64,000 bases of DNA, taken from assembly GCA_019187225.1 (NCBI GenBank), contig JABAQQ010000026.1, forward strand, positions 124,001 to 188,000, given 5' to 3'. Below are positions 1 through 8,294 of the stretch, piece by piece. Within the stretch, counting starts at the first letter, position 1; each line of letters opens with the position of its first letter. Under the pieces are notes generated by a model. That model searched no databases, had not been told where the DNA came from, and saw only the letters and a program-made list of their open reading frames with translations. The DNA is from Saprospiraceae bacterium. GTDB taxonomy: Bacteria > Bacteroidota > Bacteroidia > Chitinophagales > Saprospiraceae. Position numbers and translations under genes: made by a program.

Positions 1-605
1 TGGAACAGCACGTATTTGTTCGCCAGAAAGAAAACCAGCGACGAGACGTCTGCTATCACATTGACCACTTTTGAAATAGCCGACGAAGTGAGAAAACTGT
101 ACCCGATAATGCTTACAAAACCGAATACGAGCAAACTGCCCGTGCCGGGGCCAATAAATCCGTTGTAAAAACCCAGCACAGCGCCGATACCTGACGCCCA
201 CCACCGCAGTCGCTCAGGCGCCACGCGAAAATGGTCGTTTTGTCCGAAATCCTTTTTCCGGTATGTATAAACGGCAATGGCGACGATAAGGATGAGAATA
301 ACGGGTTTTAATACCGACGAAGGCAACAGACTCTGCACCGTAGCACCCAGATAGGAAAATACAGCAGCGCTAACGCCGGCATATAACACTGTTTTCCAGG
401 GGATCCGCACGTTGCGGGCGTAATTCCAGGCCGCAATCGAAGTGCCCACCGCCGATGCCAGCCGGTTGGTGCCGATGATGTTGGGCACGGAAAGGGTGGG
501 GTAGAGGACGAAAAATGCCGGCACCTGTACCAGTCCGCCGCCGCCCACAATGCTGTCAATAAAACCGGCGAGAAAAGCGAAAAGACAAAGTAAATATAAC
601 TCCAT
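1..605 (-). CDS. TauE/SafE-family sulfite/anion exporter (3' part cut by window edge)
   Basis: Reading the minus strand from an ATG at 605 gives an open frame that runs off the window start, about 201 residues. It begins MELYLLCLFAFLAGFIDS and continues IVGGGGLVQVPAFF. The N-terminal membrane segment, the Gly-rich SIVGGGG stretch, a second GxGTGS motif after an NGFIGPGTGS turn, and repeated hydrophobic segments are typical of the TauE/SafE (DUF81) membrane permeases, which export sulfite, sulfoacetate or related anions. The substrate cannot be told from sequence. The missing part should be one or two C-terminal membrane helices. The gene to its right runs on the same strand and ends 54 bp upstream of this start, so the two may be co-transcribed. 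Confidence 0.85.
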   Translation of the reverse strand, partial: MELYLLCLFAFLAGFIDSIVGGGGLVQVPAFFVLYPTLSVPNIIGTNRLASAVGTSIAAWNYARNVRIPWKTVLYAGVSAAVFSYLGATVQSLLPSSVLKPVILILIVAIAVYTYRKKDFGQNDHFRVAPERLRWWASGIGAVLGFYNGFIGPGTGSLLVFGFVSIIGYSFLTSSAISKVVNVIADVSSLVFFLANKYVLF

Positions 606-659
606 TTCGTCAAAATTACTTCCATTGATCCTAATGCCCCTAATGACTTCAATTCCGCC

Positions 660-1760
660 CTAATGCCGTTTCGGCATCTTCACATGCCCCGCCAACCATG
701 CCGGCACTACGATCGCCCCCAACAATAAGTACCCGTAGTAGGCCATCCCGCGCCACAGCAGCGCCACCACCAGACCGACGCCTGCCGGCACGTAATCAGA
801 AGTGAATCCCACCAGCGCCATTTCAGCCAGACCCGCCCCGCCCGGCGTGGGGCTGAAAGCCATGATGATGAACATCGCCACCAGCCGGGCGTAGATAAAC
901 GCCTGTGTTGCGCCGTCTATCGGTGTAGCTGGAACGAGGGCGATGATAAGGCAGTTGATCATGACGAACTTGCTCGTCCACGCGCCTACCGTACCGATGA
1001 TGACCTTCAGGTGATAGCGCCAATCCCTTTGGTGAATTTCTTTTGCGGCCAGTTCAAATTCTTCGCCGAGCAGGGCGAGCCGCGCTGACCATTTTTTCAA
1101 AAAAGGCCGCTGGGCCAGCCAGTTCATCGCATTTTTCGCATAGCGGGGGCGTATGAGCAAAAAGAAAACGAGTACCAGCAAATAACTGAACATCAGGCCA
1201 TACGTGACGAAAAACGTACCGCTCGCCAACCCTACGTCGCCGTAACTTTTCATACCGGGATACAACATCGGCGGACCATACAACAGCAGCAAAAAGGGTA
1301 GCGTAAGGATGAAAAACCCCGAATCCAGCACCATCGTATAAAAGACCGCCGCTGCAGTGCGCCCTGCGGCGAGTTTTTCTTTGGTCAGCACAAAAAGCAT
1401 GACGAAAGGACCGCCCTTACTCGTGGGCGTGAGTGCAGCGCTGAACTCCCAAATGACCATCAATTCGAGGCATTTACGCCAGGAAAAAACATCGCCGGTA
1501 ATGGTGCGCAGGCGCAAGGCATAGAAAAAATGCCGTACTACCAGGATCAGTAAGGCCAGTCCTATCCACGCGAATGCCCGGCCCGTCCATTCGATGGAGC
1601 GGAATTGTTCGGCGTCGAACTGGTGGTAAAACAGGTAGCCGACAGCTGCGATGCCCAGCAAAACAGGCAGGATCATCCGGGAAAGCCGGAAGGAACGCAC
1701 GACGCGCTGGCCTTCGGCTTCGATGACGGGTAGTGGAGTTTGTGTTTGCTCGTCTGTCAC
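660..1760 (-). CDS. Flippase-like integral membrane protein (LPG synthase TM domain, UPF0104)
   Basis: A 366-aa protein with about eight hydrophobic segments, a soluble N-terminal tail of about 25 residues, and the family-typical stretch EFSAALTPTSKGGPFVM near residue 105 followed by a late FSPTPGGAGLAEMAL motif. These motifs mark the membrane domain shared with the flippase half of MprF (lysylphosphatidylglycerol synthase TM region). The cytosolic aminoacyl-transfer domain of MprF is absent, so a lipid flippase or transporter role is more likely than synthase activity. This is family inference; the lipid is unknown. The stop lies 54 bp from the start of the TauE-like gene. The upstream side faces a 460-bp AT-rich divergent intergenic region. 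Confidence 0.85.
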   Translation of the reverse strand: MTDEQTQTPLPVIEAEGQRVVRSFRLSRMILPVLLGIAAVGYLFYHQFDAEQFRSIEWTGRAFAWIGLALLILVVRHFFYALRLRTITGDVFSWRKCLELMVIWEFSAALTPTSKGGPFVMLFVLTKEKLAAGRTAAAVFYTMVLDSGFFILTLPFLLLLYGPPMLYPGMKSYGDVGLASGTFFVTYGLMFSYLLVLVFFLLIRPRYAKNAMNWLAQRPFLKKWSARLALLGEEFELAAKEIHQRDWRYHLKVIIGTVGAWTSKFVMINCLIIALVPATPIDGATQAFIYARLVAMFIIMAFSPTPGGAGLAEMALVGFTSDYVPAGVGLVVALLWRGMAYYGYLLLGAIVVPAWLAGHVKMPKRH

Positions 1761-2222
1761 GGGTCAGGGAACGTTTTGAGGGGCACGAAGTTCGGAGATT
1801 GGGCGGGTTTCTGCGCATACTTATTTCCTGAACGGGATATGTGAATGCTTTTTTAGTTATGTAATAGATGGATTCATAGCAAAATTGAATATTAATTTCT
1901 TATTTAATGATAGATATAACATTATTATAATCAATTCATTGAGCCGTTTTTGCTCTGTTTTTTCACAAATTATTTCCTGATTTTCCCCTGAAATTGTCCT
2001 TGCCTGCCCGGGAGCGGCAGGAATACTTTTGAATCGCCGGCAGAAAACAGAATGCCGGGATCATACAAGTCCCTCCGCTTCATTGCTTTTGCATATTCCC
2101 GACAACATCATCAAGTGGTTGAAGCGCCTTCAGATTCCATTTTATGGGGTTCGCCCAGGTTGGTTGCGACTACCCTGTGATCGTTCGCCACATCATTTCA
2201 GCATTTGACAAAGCATCACAAA
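1761..2222. other. Intergenic region, divergent, AT-rich, no gene
   Basis: No credible reading frame was found. The stretch 1840-1970 is very AT-rich and is followed by a 36-bp motif (1971-2006) that recurs at 16651-16685 in another divergent intergenic region. It must hold the promoters for the flippase-like gene (leftward) and the AraC-type gene (rightward), but no clean TAnnTTTG box was identified. Confidence 0.6.
1971..2006 (+). promoter_or_regulatory. Recurring 36-bp intergenic motif, copy 1
   Basis: The stretch starts TATTTCCTGATTTTCCCCTG and continues AAATTGTCCTTGCCTG. It matches 16651-16685 at 31 of 36 positions with one gap. Both copies sit just after an AT-rich block between divergent genes and point toward the rightward gene. 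A shared regulator site or a conserved promoter core is possible. The function is inference only. Confidence 0.35.
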
Positions 2223-2699
2223 ATGAAAACACAGCTCCCGCCCTTTCAAAAGCAATTGCACAAGCCAAACGCCCAATATGATACTTCAACTGTATACACG
2301 GAACCTTCCCCTGTTTCCGTACAACAGATATACATTTCACCAGAGCAATATTTGTGGTTGGCCCGGCAAAAATTTGCTAAGGAGCCATTTCTGAAAAACG
2401 TTATGGCGGTAGTGGAGCAGCGAATGCCGGACAGTCTTAGTGTGGCATGCCTTGCCCAATCGGTCTTTTGCAGCCGTATTCATTTTTTTCGAAGGATAAA
2501 AGGGCTTACCGGGCAATCACCGAGTTGTTTTGTTCGGTCAATAAGGCTGTATAAGGCCCTTGAATTGCTTTGTACTACCGATCTCGGCGTCTCGGAAATT
2601 GCTTATTCTGTGGGCTTTGCCGATCCCAAATATTTCTCACGGGTTTTTGTTTTGGAATTCAAAACAAAACCATCTGAAGTGCGAAAAAAAAATATATGA
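2223..2699 (+). CDS. AraC-family transcriptional regulator (short)
   Basis: A 158-aa protein with one C-terminal AraC-type DNA-binding domain of two helix-turn-helix motifs. The first HTH is around LSVACLAQSVFCSRIHFFRRIK; the second has the family signature VSEIAYSVGFADPKYFSRVFVLEF. The N-terminal 70 residues are not a recognisable sugar-binding cupin or response receiver, so the signal is unknown. An in-frame TTG at 2205 could add six residues; ATG 2223 is preferred. It ends 72 bp before the PatG-type protease gene and runs the same way, so it is the obvious candidate regulator of the cyanobactin-like cluster. That role is inferred from position only. Confidence 0.85.
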   Translation: MKTQLPPFQKQLHKPNAQYDTSTVYTEPSPVSVQQIYISPEQYLWLARQKFAKEPFLKNVMAVVEQRMPDSLSVACLAQSVFCSRIHFFRRIKGLTGQSPSCFVRSIRLYKALELLCTTDLGVSEIAYSVGFADPKYFSRVFVLEFKTKPSEVRKKNI

Positions 2700-2771
2700 A
2701 TAAAGAAACATAAGTCCACCTGAGAAAAAAAAACTGTATGGTCATTTGCACCATAGGTTGTAAGACAGAAT

Positions 2772-4844
2772 ATGTTGAATGGTTGTGAAAATATCTTAAT
2801 GGTATTGCCCGAATTGGCTCTTGTTTGGGAACGAACCAAAGGCATACCTGAGGTAAAGATAGCAGTGCTGGACGGAGTAGTGGACCTCTCCCATTCTTGT
2901 TTTGAGGAAGCCCGATTGGAACGATTATCAGGCGACAATAAATGGGTATCCGGGCATGGAACGCACGTGACCAGTATCGTTTTCGGGCAGCATGGCAGTG
3001 AAGTTTGCGGCATTTCTCCAAACTGTAGCGGATTGTTGATCCCGATTTTTAAAGAGACCCCGAATGGAGAAATTGCCTGTTCACAGTTGGATCTGGCGAG
3101 GGCCATTATGCAAGCTGTGGAAGCGGGTGCACATATTATCAATATCAGTGGGGGGCAAAATTCCAGGAACCCGGAAGCGGAAGATTTTTTAAAGCAGGCA
3201 CTTCAGTTATGTAATGACAGGAGGGTAATGGTAGTGGCTGCTGCGGGTAACGATGGCTGTGCTTGTATTCATATTCCGGCGGCCTCTCCCATTGTACTGG
3301 CTGTCGGTGCAATGGACAACTCGGGAAATCCGCTCGATTTCAGCAATTGGGGCAATGCTTACATGGCCAACGGGATTCTTGCACCCGGATATGGTATTAC
3401 AGGTGCGAAAGTTGGAGGAGGCACCCAGACCAGAAGCGGAACCAGCTATGCTGCGCCCATTATTTCAGGTATTGCAGGGTTGTTTTTAAGCGAACAAATC
3501 CGGCTTGGCCGAACACCCGACCCGATTGCCATAAAGGAGTTGCTGTTGCGAACATCGGAGCCTTGCATGCTTGGCGACGCCAACGCGTGTTTACGGTATC
3601 TGAAAGGTAAAATCAACCTGCCGGCTGCCTTGGAAGCATTCGATCAAAACCAAAATACAACATCTGGCTATAACATTCAAAAATTACAGTATATGGATGA
3701 CGATCAGACCAATAACCTACCAACAAACGAGACCCTCCCTGAAGTCAATGCCGCTGTGGTTCCGTCTGAAGAAGTCTCAACAATGGGATCGCTTTCTCCT
3801 GCAACCATTGCACAAGGTCAGCCTGAAATTATCACTCGGTCGAATCATGCCGTTTCTGGAACGGTGACCGGCGACAGTGGTAAACAAACTTCCACAATTG
3901 GGTCAAATGCTCCGGCTCACGAAAAAACATTCAATATGAATTCTCTACCTAACATAAACATGCGATTCCCGAACAATCCCGGCATTTTGCAGTCGGGCCT
4001 CGTCGAGCCTTCCGAGTGCTCCTGTCAAAAAGAAAAACACGAGCATTCCGATGCTACACCTCAATTGATCTATGCGCTCGGAACTTTGAATTATGAGTTC
4101 ATCAATGAAGCCAGAAGGGACTCTTTCATTCAAAATATGCCCGAACCGCAACCAAATGTCAGGCCTAACCCGGATGACCCGCTTCAGATGCTCAACTACC
4201 TGAACACGCACAAATACGAGGCAGCCAGCCTGATCTGGACACTGAACCTCAACACGACTCCTATTTATTCCATATATCCCACAGGGCCGTACAGCAGTAA
4301 TATATACGACATTTTGATTGATTTTCTTCGCGATCAACATGACGCTGCTACAAATGCAGAGCGGATTTCTATTCCGGGCGTCGTGGTTGGCAAAGTTGCA
4401 TTGATGTCCGGACAGGAAGTCCCGGCCGTTTCGCCAGAACCGAGGGGAATGTACAACTGGAAAAGATCTGACATTGTCAATGCGTTAGGTGGTCCCAGCA
4501 TTGATGTTGACGAACTGACCAATTTCCTCGACCGGATCTATTATGAAATTCGCAACCTCGGCCTGAGTTCGCAAGACCGGGCAATGAATTATTCGGCAAC
4601 GAATGCATTTCAGGCTGCCCAGGCATTCGAACAGGCTTTTAAAAGCGATCTTCAGTTGGACAGCATCGGTGTAGAAAGAAGCCCGGTATGCCGCCCGGGT
4701 TCCGACTGCTGGGATGTCATGCTCACCTTCTTCAACCCGAGGGAACGGCTGACAGTGGCAAGGAGAGTATTTCGGTATACCATAGACGTGAGCGATGTGG
4801 TTCCGGTAACTATCGGCGAAATGCGCAGCTGGTCTGTTTACTAG
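2772..4844 (+). CDS. Subtilisin-like (S8) protease with PatG-type C-terminal domain, cyanobactin maturation protease family
   Basis: 690 aa. Residues 1-300 are a subtilase domain with a complete catalytic set: Asp34 in AVLDG, His62 in GHGTHV, oxyanion Asn160 in AAAGND, and Ser225 in SGTSYAAP. A low-complexity Ser/Thr/Asn linker follows (about 325-410). Residues from about 415 to the end match the PatG/PatA C-terminal domain of cyanobactin proteases as I know it: IYALGTLNYEF with EARRDSF, SLIWTLNLNTTPIYSI, SIPGVVVGKV, GQEVPAVSPEPRGMY, LNFLDR-like NFLDRIYYEIRNLG, ERSPVCRPGSDCWDV, and a terminal TIDVSDVVPVTIGEMRSWSV. In cyanobactin pathways such proteases remove leaders (PatA) or cleave and macrocyclise cores (PatG). 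There is no signal peptide, so it probably acts in the cytoplasm. The genes that follow all carry a cyanobactin-like leader motif and are the likely substrates. No YcaO enzyme is nearby, so the product chemistry is unknown. Confidence 0.92.
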   Translation: MLNGCENILMVLPELALVWERTKGIPEVKIAVLDGVVDLSHSCFEEARLERLSGDNKWVSGHGTHVTSIVFGQHGSEVCGISPNCSGLLIPIFKETPNGEIACSQLDLARAIMQAVEAGAHIINISGGQNSRNPEAEDFLKQALQLCNDRRVMVVAAAGNDGCACIHIPAASPIVLAVGAMDNSGNPLDFSNWGNAYMANGILAPGYGITGAKVGGGTQTRSGTSYAAPIISGIAGLFLSEQIRLGRTPDPIAIKELLLRTSEPCMLGDANACLRYLKGKINLPAALEAFDQNQNTTSGYNIQKLQYMDDDQTNNLPTNETLPEVNAAVVPSEEVSTMGSLSPATIAQGQPEIITRSNHAVSGTVTGDSGKQTSTIGSNAPAHEKTFNMNSLPNINMRFPNNPGILQSGLVEPSECSCQKEKHEHSDATPQLIYALGTLNYEFINEARRDSFIQNMPEPQPNVRPNPDDPLQMLNYLNTHKYEAASLIWTLNLNTTPIYSIYPTGPYSSNIYDILIDFLRDQHDAATNAERISIPGVVVGKVALMSGQEVPAVSPEPRGMYNWKRSDIVNALGGPSIDVDELTNFLDRIYYEIRNLGLSSQDRAMNYSATNAFQAAQAFEQAFKSDLQLDSIGVERSPVCRPGSDCWDVMLTFFNPRERLTVARRVFRYTIDVSDVVPVTIGEMRSWSVY

Positions 4845-4922
4845 GAAATTGTTTGAGGTTTCTCTGCCAGGCCAAAGACCTTGACTTAACATTCATCTTA
4901 GTATCCATCAATATTTCACGAT

Positions 4923-5111
4923 ATGAAAAATCCATTTCAATGCCAACCTTCACCGCGTCAGTTGCGGGTAAAACAAGTGAAACGGGAAAAGACAAACCTG
5001 ATCAATCCTTCCGGCGCTTGCGATTGCTGCCAAACTTGCAGAAGTGCCGAAAGTTATGCAGCCCGGAATTTGTGTCTTGCTAATTGTGAAGCGGCAGGCT
5101 GCACATGCTGA
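4923..5111 (+). CDS. Cys-rich candidate precursor peptide with cyanobactin-like leader
   Basis: 62 aa, beginning MKNPFQCQPSPR. The N-terminus fits the motif shared by the five ORFs of this locus (M1, K/R2, P4, P9, R12 fixed). After a basic stretch (RQVK-type residues 15-23) and NPSG, the last 30 residues hold eight cysteines at 33, 35, 36, 39, 51, 55, 60 and 62, ending in Cys at the C-terminus. This leader-plus-Cys-rich-core layout fits a ribosomally made, modified or disulfide-rich peptide. It lies 78 bp after the PatG-type protease stop, on the same strand. There is no Sec signal peptide. I know no family for the core; the precursor role is inference. Confidence 0.75.
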   Translation: MKNPFQCQPSPRQLRVKQVKREKTNLINPSGACDCCQTCRSAESYAARNLCLANCEAAGCTC

Positions 5112-5225
5112 CCAACCCCGGAGGGGTGTCAGATTGAAAAATTTCTTTCAAATTGTTAATGCGAGCTATTAACAGTATCGCCCGTATTGATTTATATTTC
5201 CAGTGCAACTGTATCTCCAGCACTT

Positions 5226-7448
5226 ATGAAAAATCCACCACTTGCAGAACCGGTTCGACGGGATTTTTTGACCGGTACTGTTTCTCTCAAAAGCATAAAA
5301 TCCGCCGTCCCGATACAACTTCCCGATTCATCGCAGGCTGAATCAGGTGATGTAACCGTCATACCTGTAAACGGAGACGAGACGTGGATCAGTGTTGCTG
5401 CCATCCCCAACGAAACAATTGATCCTATTAAAATATTTATTGAAGAAATTCGATATACGATCGACGATCTTTCCAAAAGAATTGAAAATGAAAAGATTAC
5501 ACCAAGCGGCCCGGAGGCTCATCTGCAAGAACTTGAAAGACAATTAGCCCAGAAACAAACGAGGCTGGACAGATTATATTCCGGAGAGTTGAGTATAGAC
5601 CGGGATATTGTCAGGGAGTATGCAAAATGGAAGACGGGCCCGCGATATTTTACGTCGCCATTTTTCAGATTTGAGGGCGCCACCTTTGCAGCGATTGGCC
5701 CTGGTCCCTTAATCATTGGTAATACCGAAGTATCAAAACTTGCTGTTATCCCGGCTTTTCCCGGGATATCCTATAATCCGCATGAACTGTTAATGCCATT
5801 TTCCGAGAATTATTATGGAGTATGGAAGGGTGAAAATTCAAAAAAGGTATTATCTACAGCGTTTTCAACCGATTTAAATCATTATTTTTCTTTTGCCTTA
5901 CATGTCGGGGAGAATGGAACAACGATGGCGGAGGCCTTTCGCATTGATGACAATAGCAATTATAATTACGGGGTGGCACTCATTCATTCCTGTTTTTCTA
6001 TGGAGATGCACCAGGGGGCTTTGTTTTTCCAAATATTTATATGGGATGGAGATGAATTTAACCTGCGTTTGGCCAGGTTTGACGGAAATGCAACCACAGT
6101 ATTCGAATATGAGTTAGACGATGGCCGATCTTTCTGGAAGCATCCTGTGTTACCTGAACCCATGGAGAACGAAGGCGTTATCGACCCATTGGAACCCGGA
6201 TTTTTTGAAACGACCAATATGAAGTCTTTTGGCGGCAAGTTGTTCCTCATCCTCAATGGAGGTGAAGATGACGGGGCAATGAACAACTTGTTCTATTTTG
6301 ATACGGAAAGTGATGAAGATAGATTTGTAGAAGTCAGAATGCGTCATTATAAAACAGAGCCTGGGAGCGTGTTGAAAGACGTTTTCTTGTGCAGAATAGA
6401 GGTTTTTAAGGAAGGACTTTATTTCGTATATCGGAAGCGAGGCGAGCTCTACTACCGGTTGGGAGTTTGTAATCATCCGTTTGCTACCTCTCCAGATTTC
6501 AGACCTATCCAACTACCTGACGAATGTGTCCTTTCCACCCATCAAATTGCCGTAACCGGATCAGTATTGTATTTGATATTAAAAAACGAAACGGGTACGA
6601 AATACTTTCTTTATTCATTCGATGGAGAAACATTTACGGATCTGACATCAAAATTCAGTAGCATTACCATAGGCAGTTGCTCCAGGGTATGGACAAATAG
6701 TAAAGGCGAGTTGTTGGTCTATGCAAAAGAAAAAGACGATTCGGGTCTGCCATATAAGGTCTATTCTCTCCGGGATGTCGAATCGCGCTCCTCCTCCGAA
6801 TTCAGCAACGGCATTTTACCACCGGCTGCCCCATATCGCCCCATTCTATACATGGGTAAAAATTTTGCCCCTAATAGGACAAGAATGCATAGAACCTATA
6901 TCAACAATTGCACACCGGGATATGCATCCGCCTGTCACGACCAATACGAAATCCGCGCAGGCGGGAGCTACGGTTTCAGTACCCGGACAACCCTGAAACG
7001 CACTTCTGACCTTGCTTTGCGTTCGGCTCAAGGCCCTGCGCCTGCGCCTGCTGCCCCTGTTACCGGACTGGAATTTGTATCTGCAAGCAGAGAGGTGGAA
7101 GGGCCGCCGGAAATGCCTGTGGAAAACAAAGCTCAATGGGTAGCCACATTGTTGTACACTGACAAATTACTTCCGGAAGCGACAAATGAACTGACGTCCA
7201 GGTTGGACAAACTGGCCAGCTCGCTGAAATCGAATTCGCAACAGATCATATTGTCCATTTACGCGGACGACTCAGGGAATACTGAGGACAACCTGCAATT
7301 CTGTGACGCTCTTGCTGCCGCCCTGTTAGCCTTTTTGATTAAAAGTGGGATCAAGAAGAACCGAATCGTTGCGAATTCGTCGGTGGGGTCGGGCGCTTTT
7401 AGCAACAAAGCTTTGAACAACCGACTGGAAATCAGTTTGTTGCCTTGA
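5226..7448 (+). CDS. Large leader-motif protein with coiled coil and OmpA-like C-terminus
   Basis: 740 aa from the ATG at 5226; a TTG at 5187 would add 13 residues, but the ATG restores the locus motif (MKNPPLAEPVRR: P4, P9, R12). Residues about 65-135 are charged and coiled-coil-like (EEIRYTIDDLSKRIENEK, LQELERQLAQKQTRLDRLY). The middle, about 140-600, is rich in beta-forming repeats with aromatic/Gly-Asp turns, plausibly a beta-propeller; this is not certain. A Pro/Ala linker (APAPAAPV) leads into an OmpA-like domain at about 637-740 with IYADDSGNTEDN, then ALLAFLIKSGIKKNRI and the terminal NNRLEI signature. There is no Sec signal peptide. The presence of a precursor-type leader on a protein of this size is unusual; it may be a substrate or tethering partner of the upstream protease. 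Confidence 0.8.
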   Translation: MKNPPLAEPVRRDFLTGTVSLKSIKSAVPIQLPDSSQAESGDVTVIPVNGDETWISVAAIPNETIDPIKIFIEEIRYTIDDLSKRIENEKITPSGPEAHLQELERQLAQKQTRLDRLYSGELSIDRDIVREYAKWKTGPRYFTSPFFRFEGATFAAIGPGPLIIGNTEVSKLAVIPAFPGISYNPHELLMPFSENYYGVWKGENSKKVLSTAFSTDLNHYFSFALHVGENGTTMAEAFRIDDNSNYNYGVALIHSCFSMEMHQGALFFQIFIWDGDEFNLRLARFDGNATTVFEYELDDGRSFWKHPVLPEPMENEGVIDPLEPGFFETTNMKSFGGKLFLILNGGEDDGAMNNLFYFDTESDEDRFVEVRMRHYKTEPGSVLKDVFLCRIEVFKEGLYFVYRKRGELYYRLGVCNHPFATSPDFRPIQLPDECVLSTHQIAVTGSVLYLILKNETGTKYFLYSFDGETFTDLTSKFSSITIGSCSRVWTNSKGELLVYAKEKDDSGLPYKVYSLRDVESRSSSEFSNGILPPAAPYRPILYMGKNFAPNRTRMHRTYINNCTPGYASACHDQYEIRAGGSYGFSTRTTLKRTSDLALRSAQGPAPAPAAPVTGLEFVSASREVEGPPEMPVENKAQWVATLLYTDKLLPEATNELTSRLDKLASSLKSNSQQIILSIYADDSGNTEDNLQFCDALAAALLAFLIKSGIKKNRIVANSSVGSGAFSNKALNNRLEISLLP

Positions 7449-7532
7449 CAATTTTGCAAATCAAATATGAACGCGGTTCAAATGCTTTTCGCACCGGTTC
7501 ATATATTTCTTAACGTTCTAAATTTAAACGAC

Positions 7533-7766
7533 ATGAAAATTCCATCACAGGCTATGCCGGCCAGACGCGCTGCAAGTCGCCGCCCTATGGCAAATATGGT
7601 AAAAACTTCAGGTTTGGGTCAAGCGCTCAGCGGTATCGGGTGTTTGCCTTGCCAATTTTTAAAAGGACGGGACAAGCAGGATTGCATGGCTGCTTGCTCC
7701 AGTATTGTATCCCCGGTCGGCGATATATTGGGCGACATGGCGCCGCTTATGTTGAGCCTCATTTGA
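7533..7766 (+). CDS. Small candidate precursor protein with leader motif (4 Cys)
   Basis: 77 aa beginning MKIPSQAMPARR, so it carries the locus motif (P4, Q6, P9, R12). A basic, Met-rich segment follows (ASRRPMANMVKT), then a Gly-rich stretch (SGLGQALSGIG) and a core with CLPC, CMAAC and a hydrophobic tail (DILGDMAPLMLSLI). The ATG at 7533 is chosen over an upstream in-frame start at 7467 because it lines up with the motif and follows an AT-rich leader (CTAAATTTAAACGAC) like that of the other small genes. Its function is unknown. The gene lies 84 bp after the OmpA-like gene on the same strand. Confidence 0.7.
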   Translation: MKIPSQAMPARRAASRRPMANMVKTSGLGQALSGIGCLPCQFLKGRDKQDCMAACSSIVSPVGDILGDMAPLMLSLI

Positions 7767-7817
7767 TATTTGGCAGGAAAAGATGGCAACGTTTATTCAA
7801 TTTTAAACTTTCTGACC

Positions 7818-8072
7818 ATGCGAGCGCCCGTCCAGTCATTCCCCGTCAAAAGGCAAAACCGCGCAGTCGTCGCGTTTTATCCAGGGTTGACGCCTTCACT
7901 CTATCCATGTTTTGGTGCCAATGGCCATTTTATTTTCTGCAATGATAACGATCTGTGTTTAACGGAAGAAAATGGTCAACCAACGTGTATGCGACCAAAA
8001 CGAACACCAACACCATCGCCACCACGTGGAAATTATGGGGGTAGTATTTATGGGCCTTTACCTCCCCTTTAA
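7818..8072 (+). CDS. Cys/Pro-rich candidate precursor, one 4-Cys module
   Basis: 84 aa beginning MRAPVQSFPVKR, an exact PxQxxPVxR leader, followed by AVVAFYPGLTPS. The core is one 4-Cys module (CFGANGHFIFC, CLTEENGQPTC) and a Pro-rich tail (RTPTPSPPRGNYGG). Its leader and 5' untranslated region are closely similar to those of the gene at 8295, so the two are duplicates with divergent cores. Starts further upstream (7640, 7770) are less likely because the shared upstream sequence TTTATTCA to CTGACC is conserved as DNA but its reading frame is not. There is no signal peptide. Confidence 0.75.
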   Translation: MRAPVQSFPVKRQNRAVVAFYPGLTPSLYPCFGANGHFIFCNDNDLCLTEENGQPTCMRPKRTPTPSPPRGNYGGSIYGPLPPL

Positions 8073-8159
8073 TACTGTACCTCCGCTGTCGAAGCTTTGT
8101 CGCACCTGATGGTAACAATACGACTGCTGTATGGAATGCTCCATAAGATGGCTGTTCTG

Positions 8160-8266
8160 TACTTTGCAATGGTCATTTCCGAAGGAAATCTGTCCACGCA
8201 GGCTTTTTGAGAGCGTTCCGAAAAGCGTAGGTTGGACAGATTCCTTGCGGGAATGGCAAAGTGTAC
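8160..8266. repeat. Imperfect inverted repeat between the two paralogous precursor genes
   Basis: The left arm (about 8160-8199) holds TACTTTGCAATGG, then GGAAATCTGTCCACGC. The right arm (about 8225-8266) holds GCGTAGGTTGGACAGATTCC, then GGAATGGCAAAGTGTA. An inner pair GCTTTTTGAG / GCGTTCCGAAAAGC adds to the stem. The fold would place a long hairpin in the mRNA upstream of the 8295 gene. It may be a terminator/attenuator or a decayed palindromic element. No T-run follows. Confidence 0.6.
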
Positions 8267-8294
8267 TTATTCACTTTTTAAAAACTGTCTGACC

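Noticed and set aside
3945-4892. Minus-strand frames over the PatG-type protease gene (131, 62 and 135 aa)
   Set aside because: They are shadows of the 690-aa gene; composition is random and no domain is present.
7770-7817. Longer start for the 84-aa precursor (in-frame ATG at 7770, and 7640 in another frame)
   Set aside because: The conserved leader begins at 7818, and the DNA upstream is shared with the 8295 gene without keeping a reading frame.
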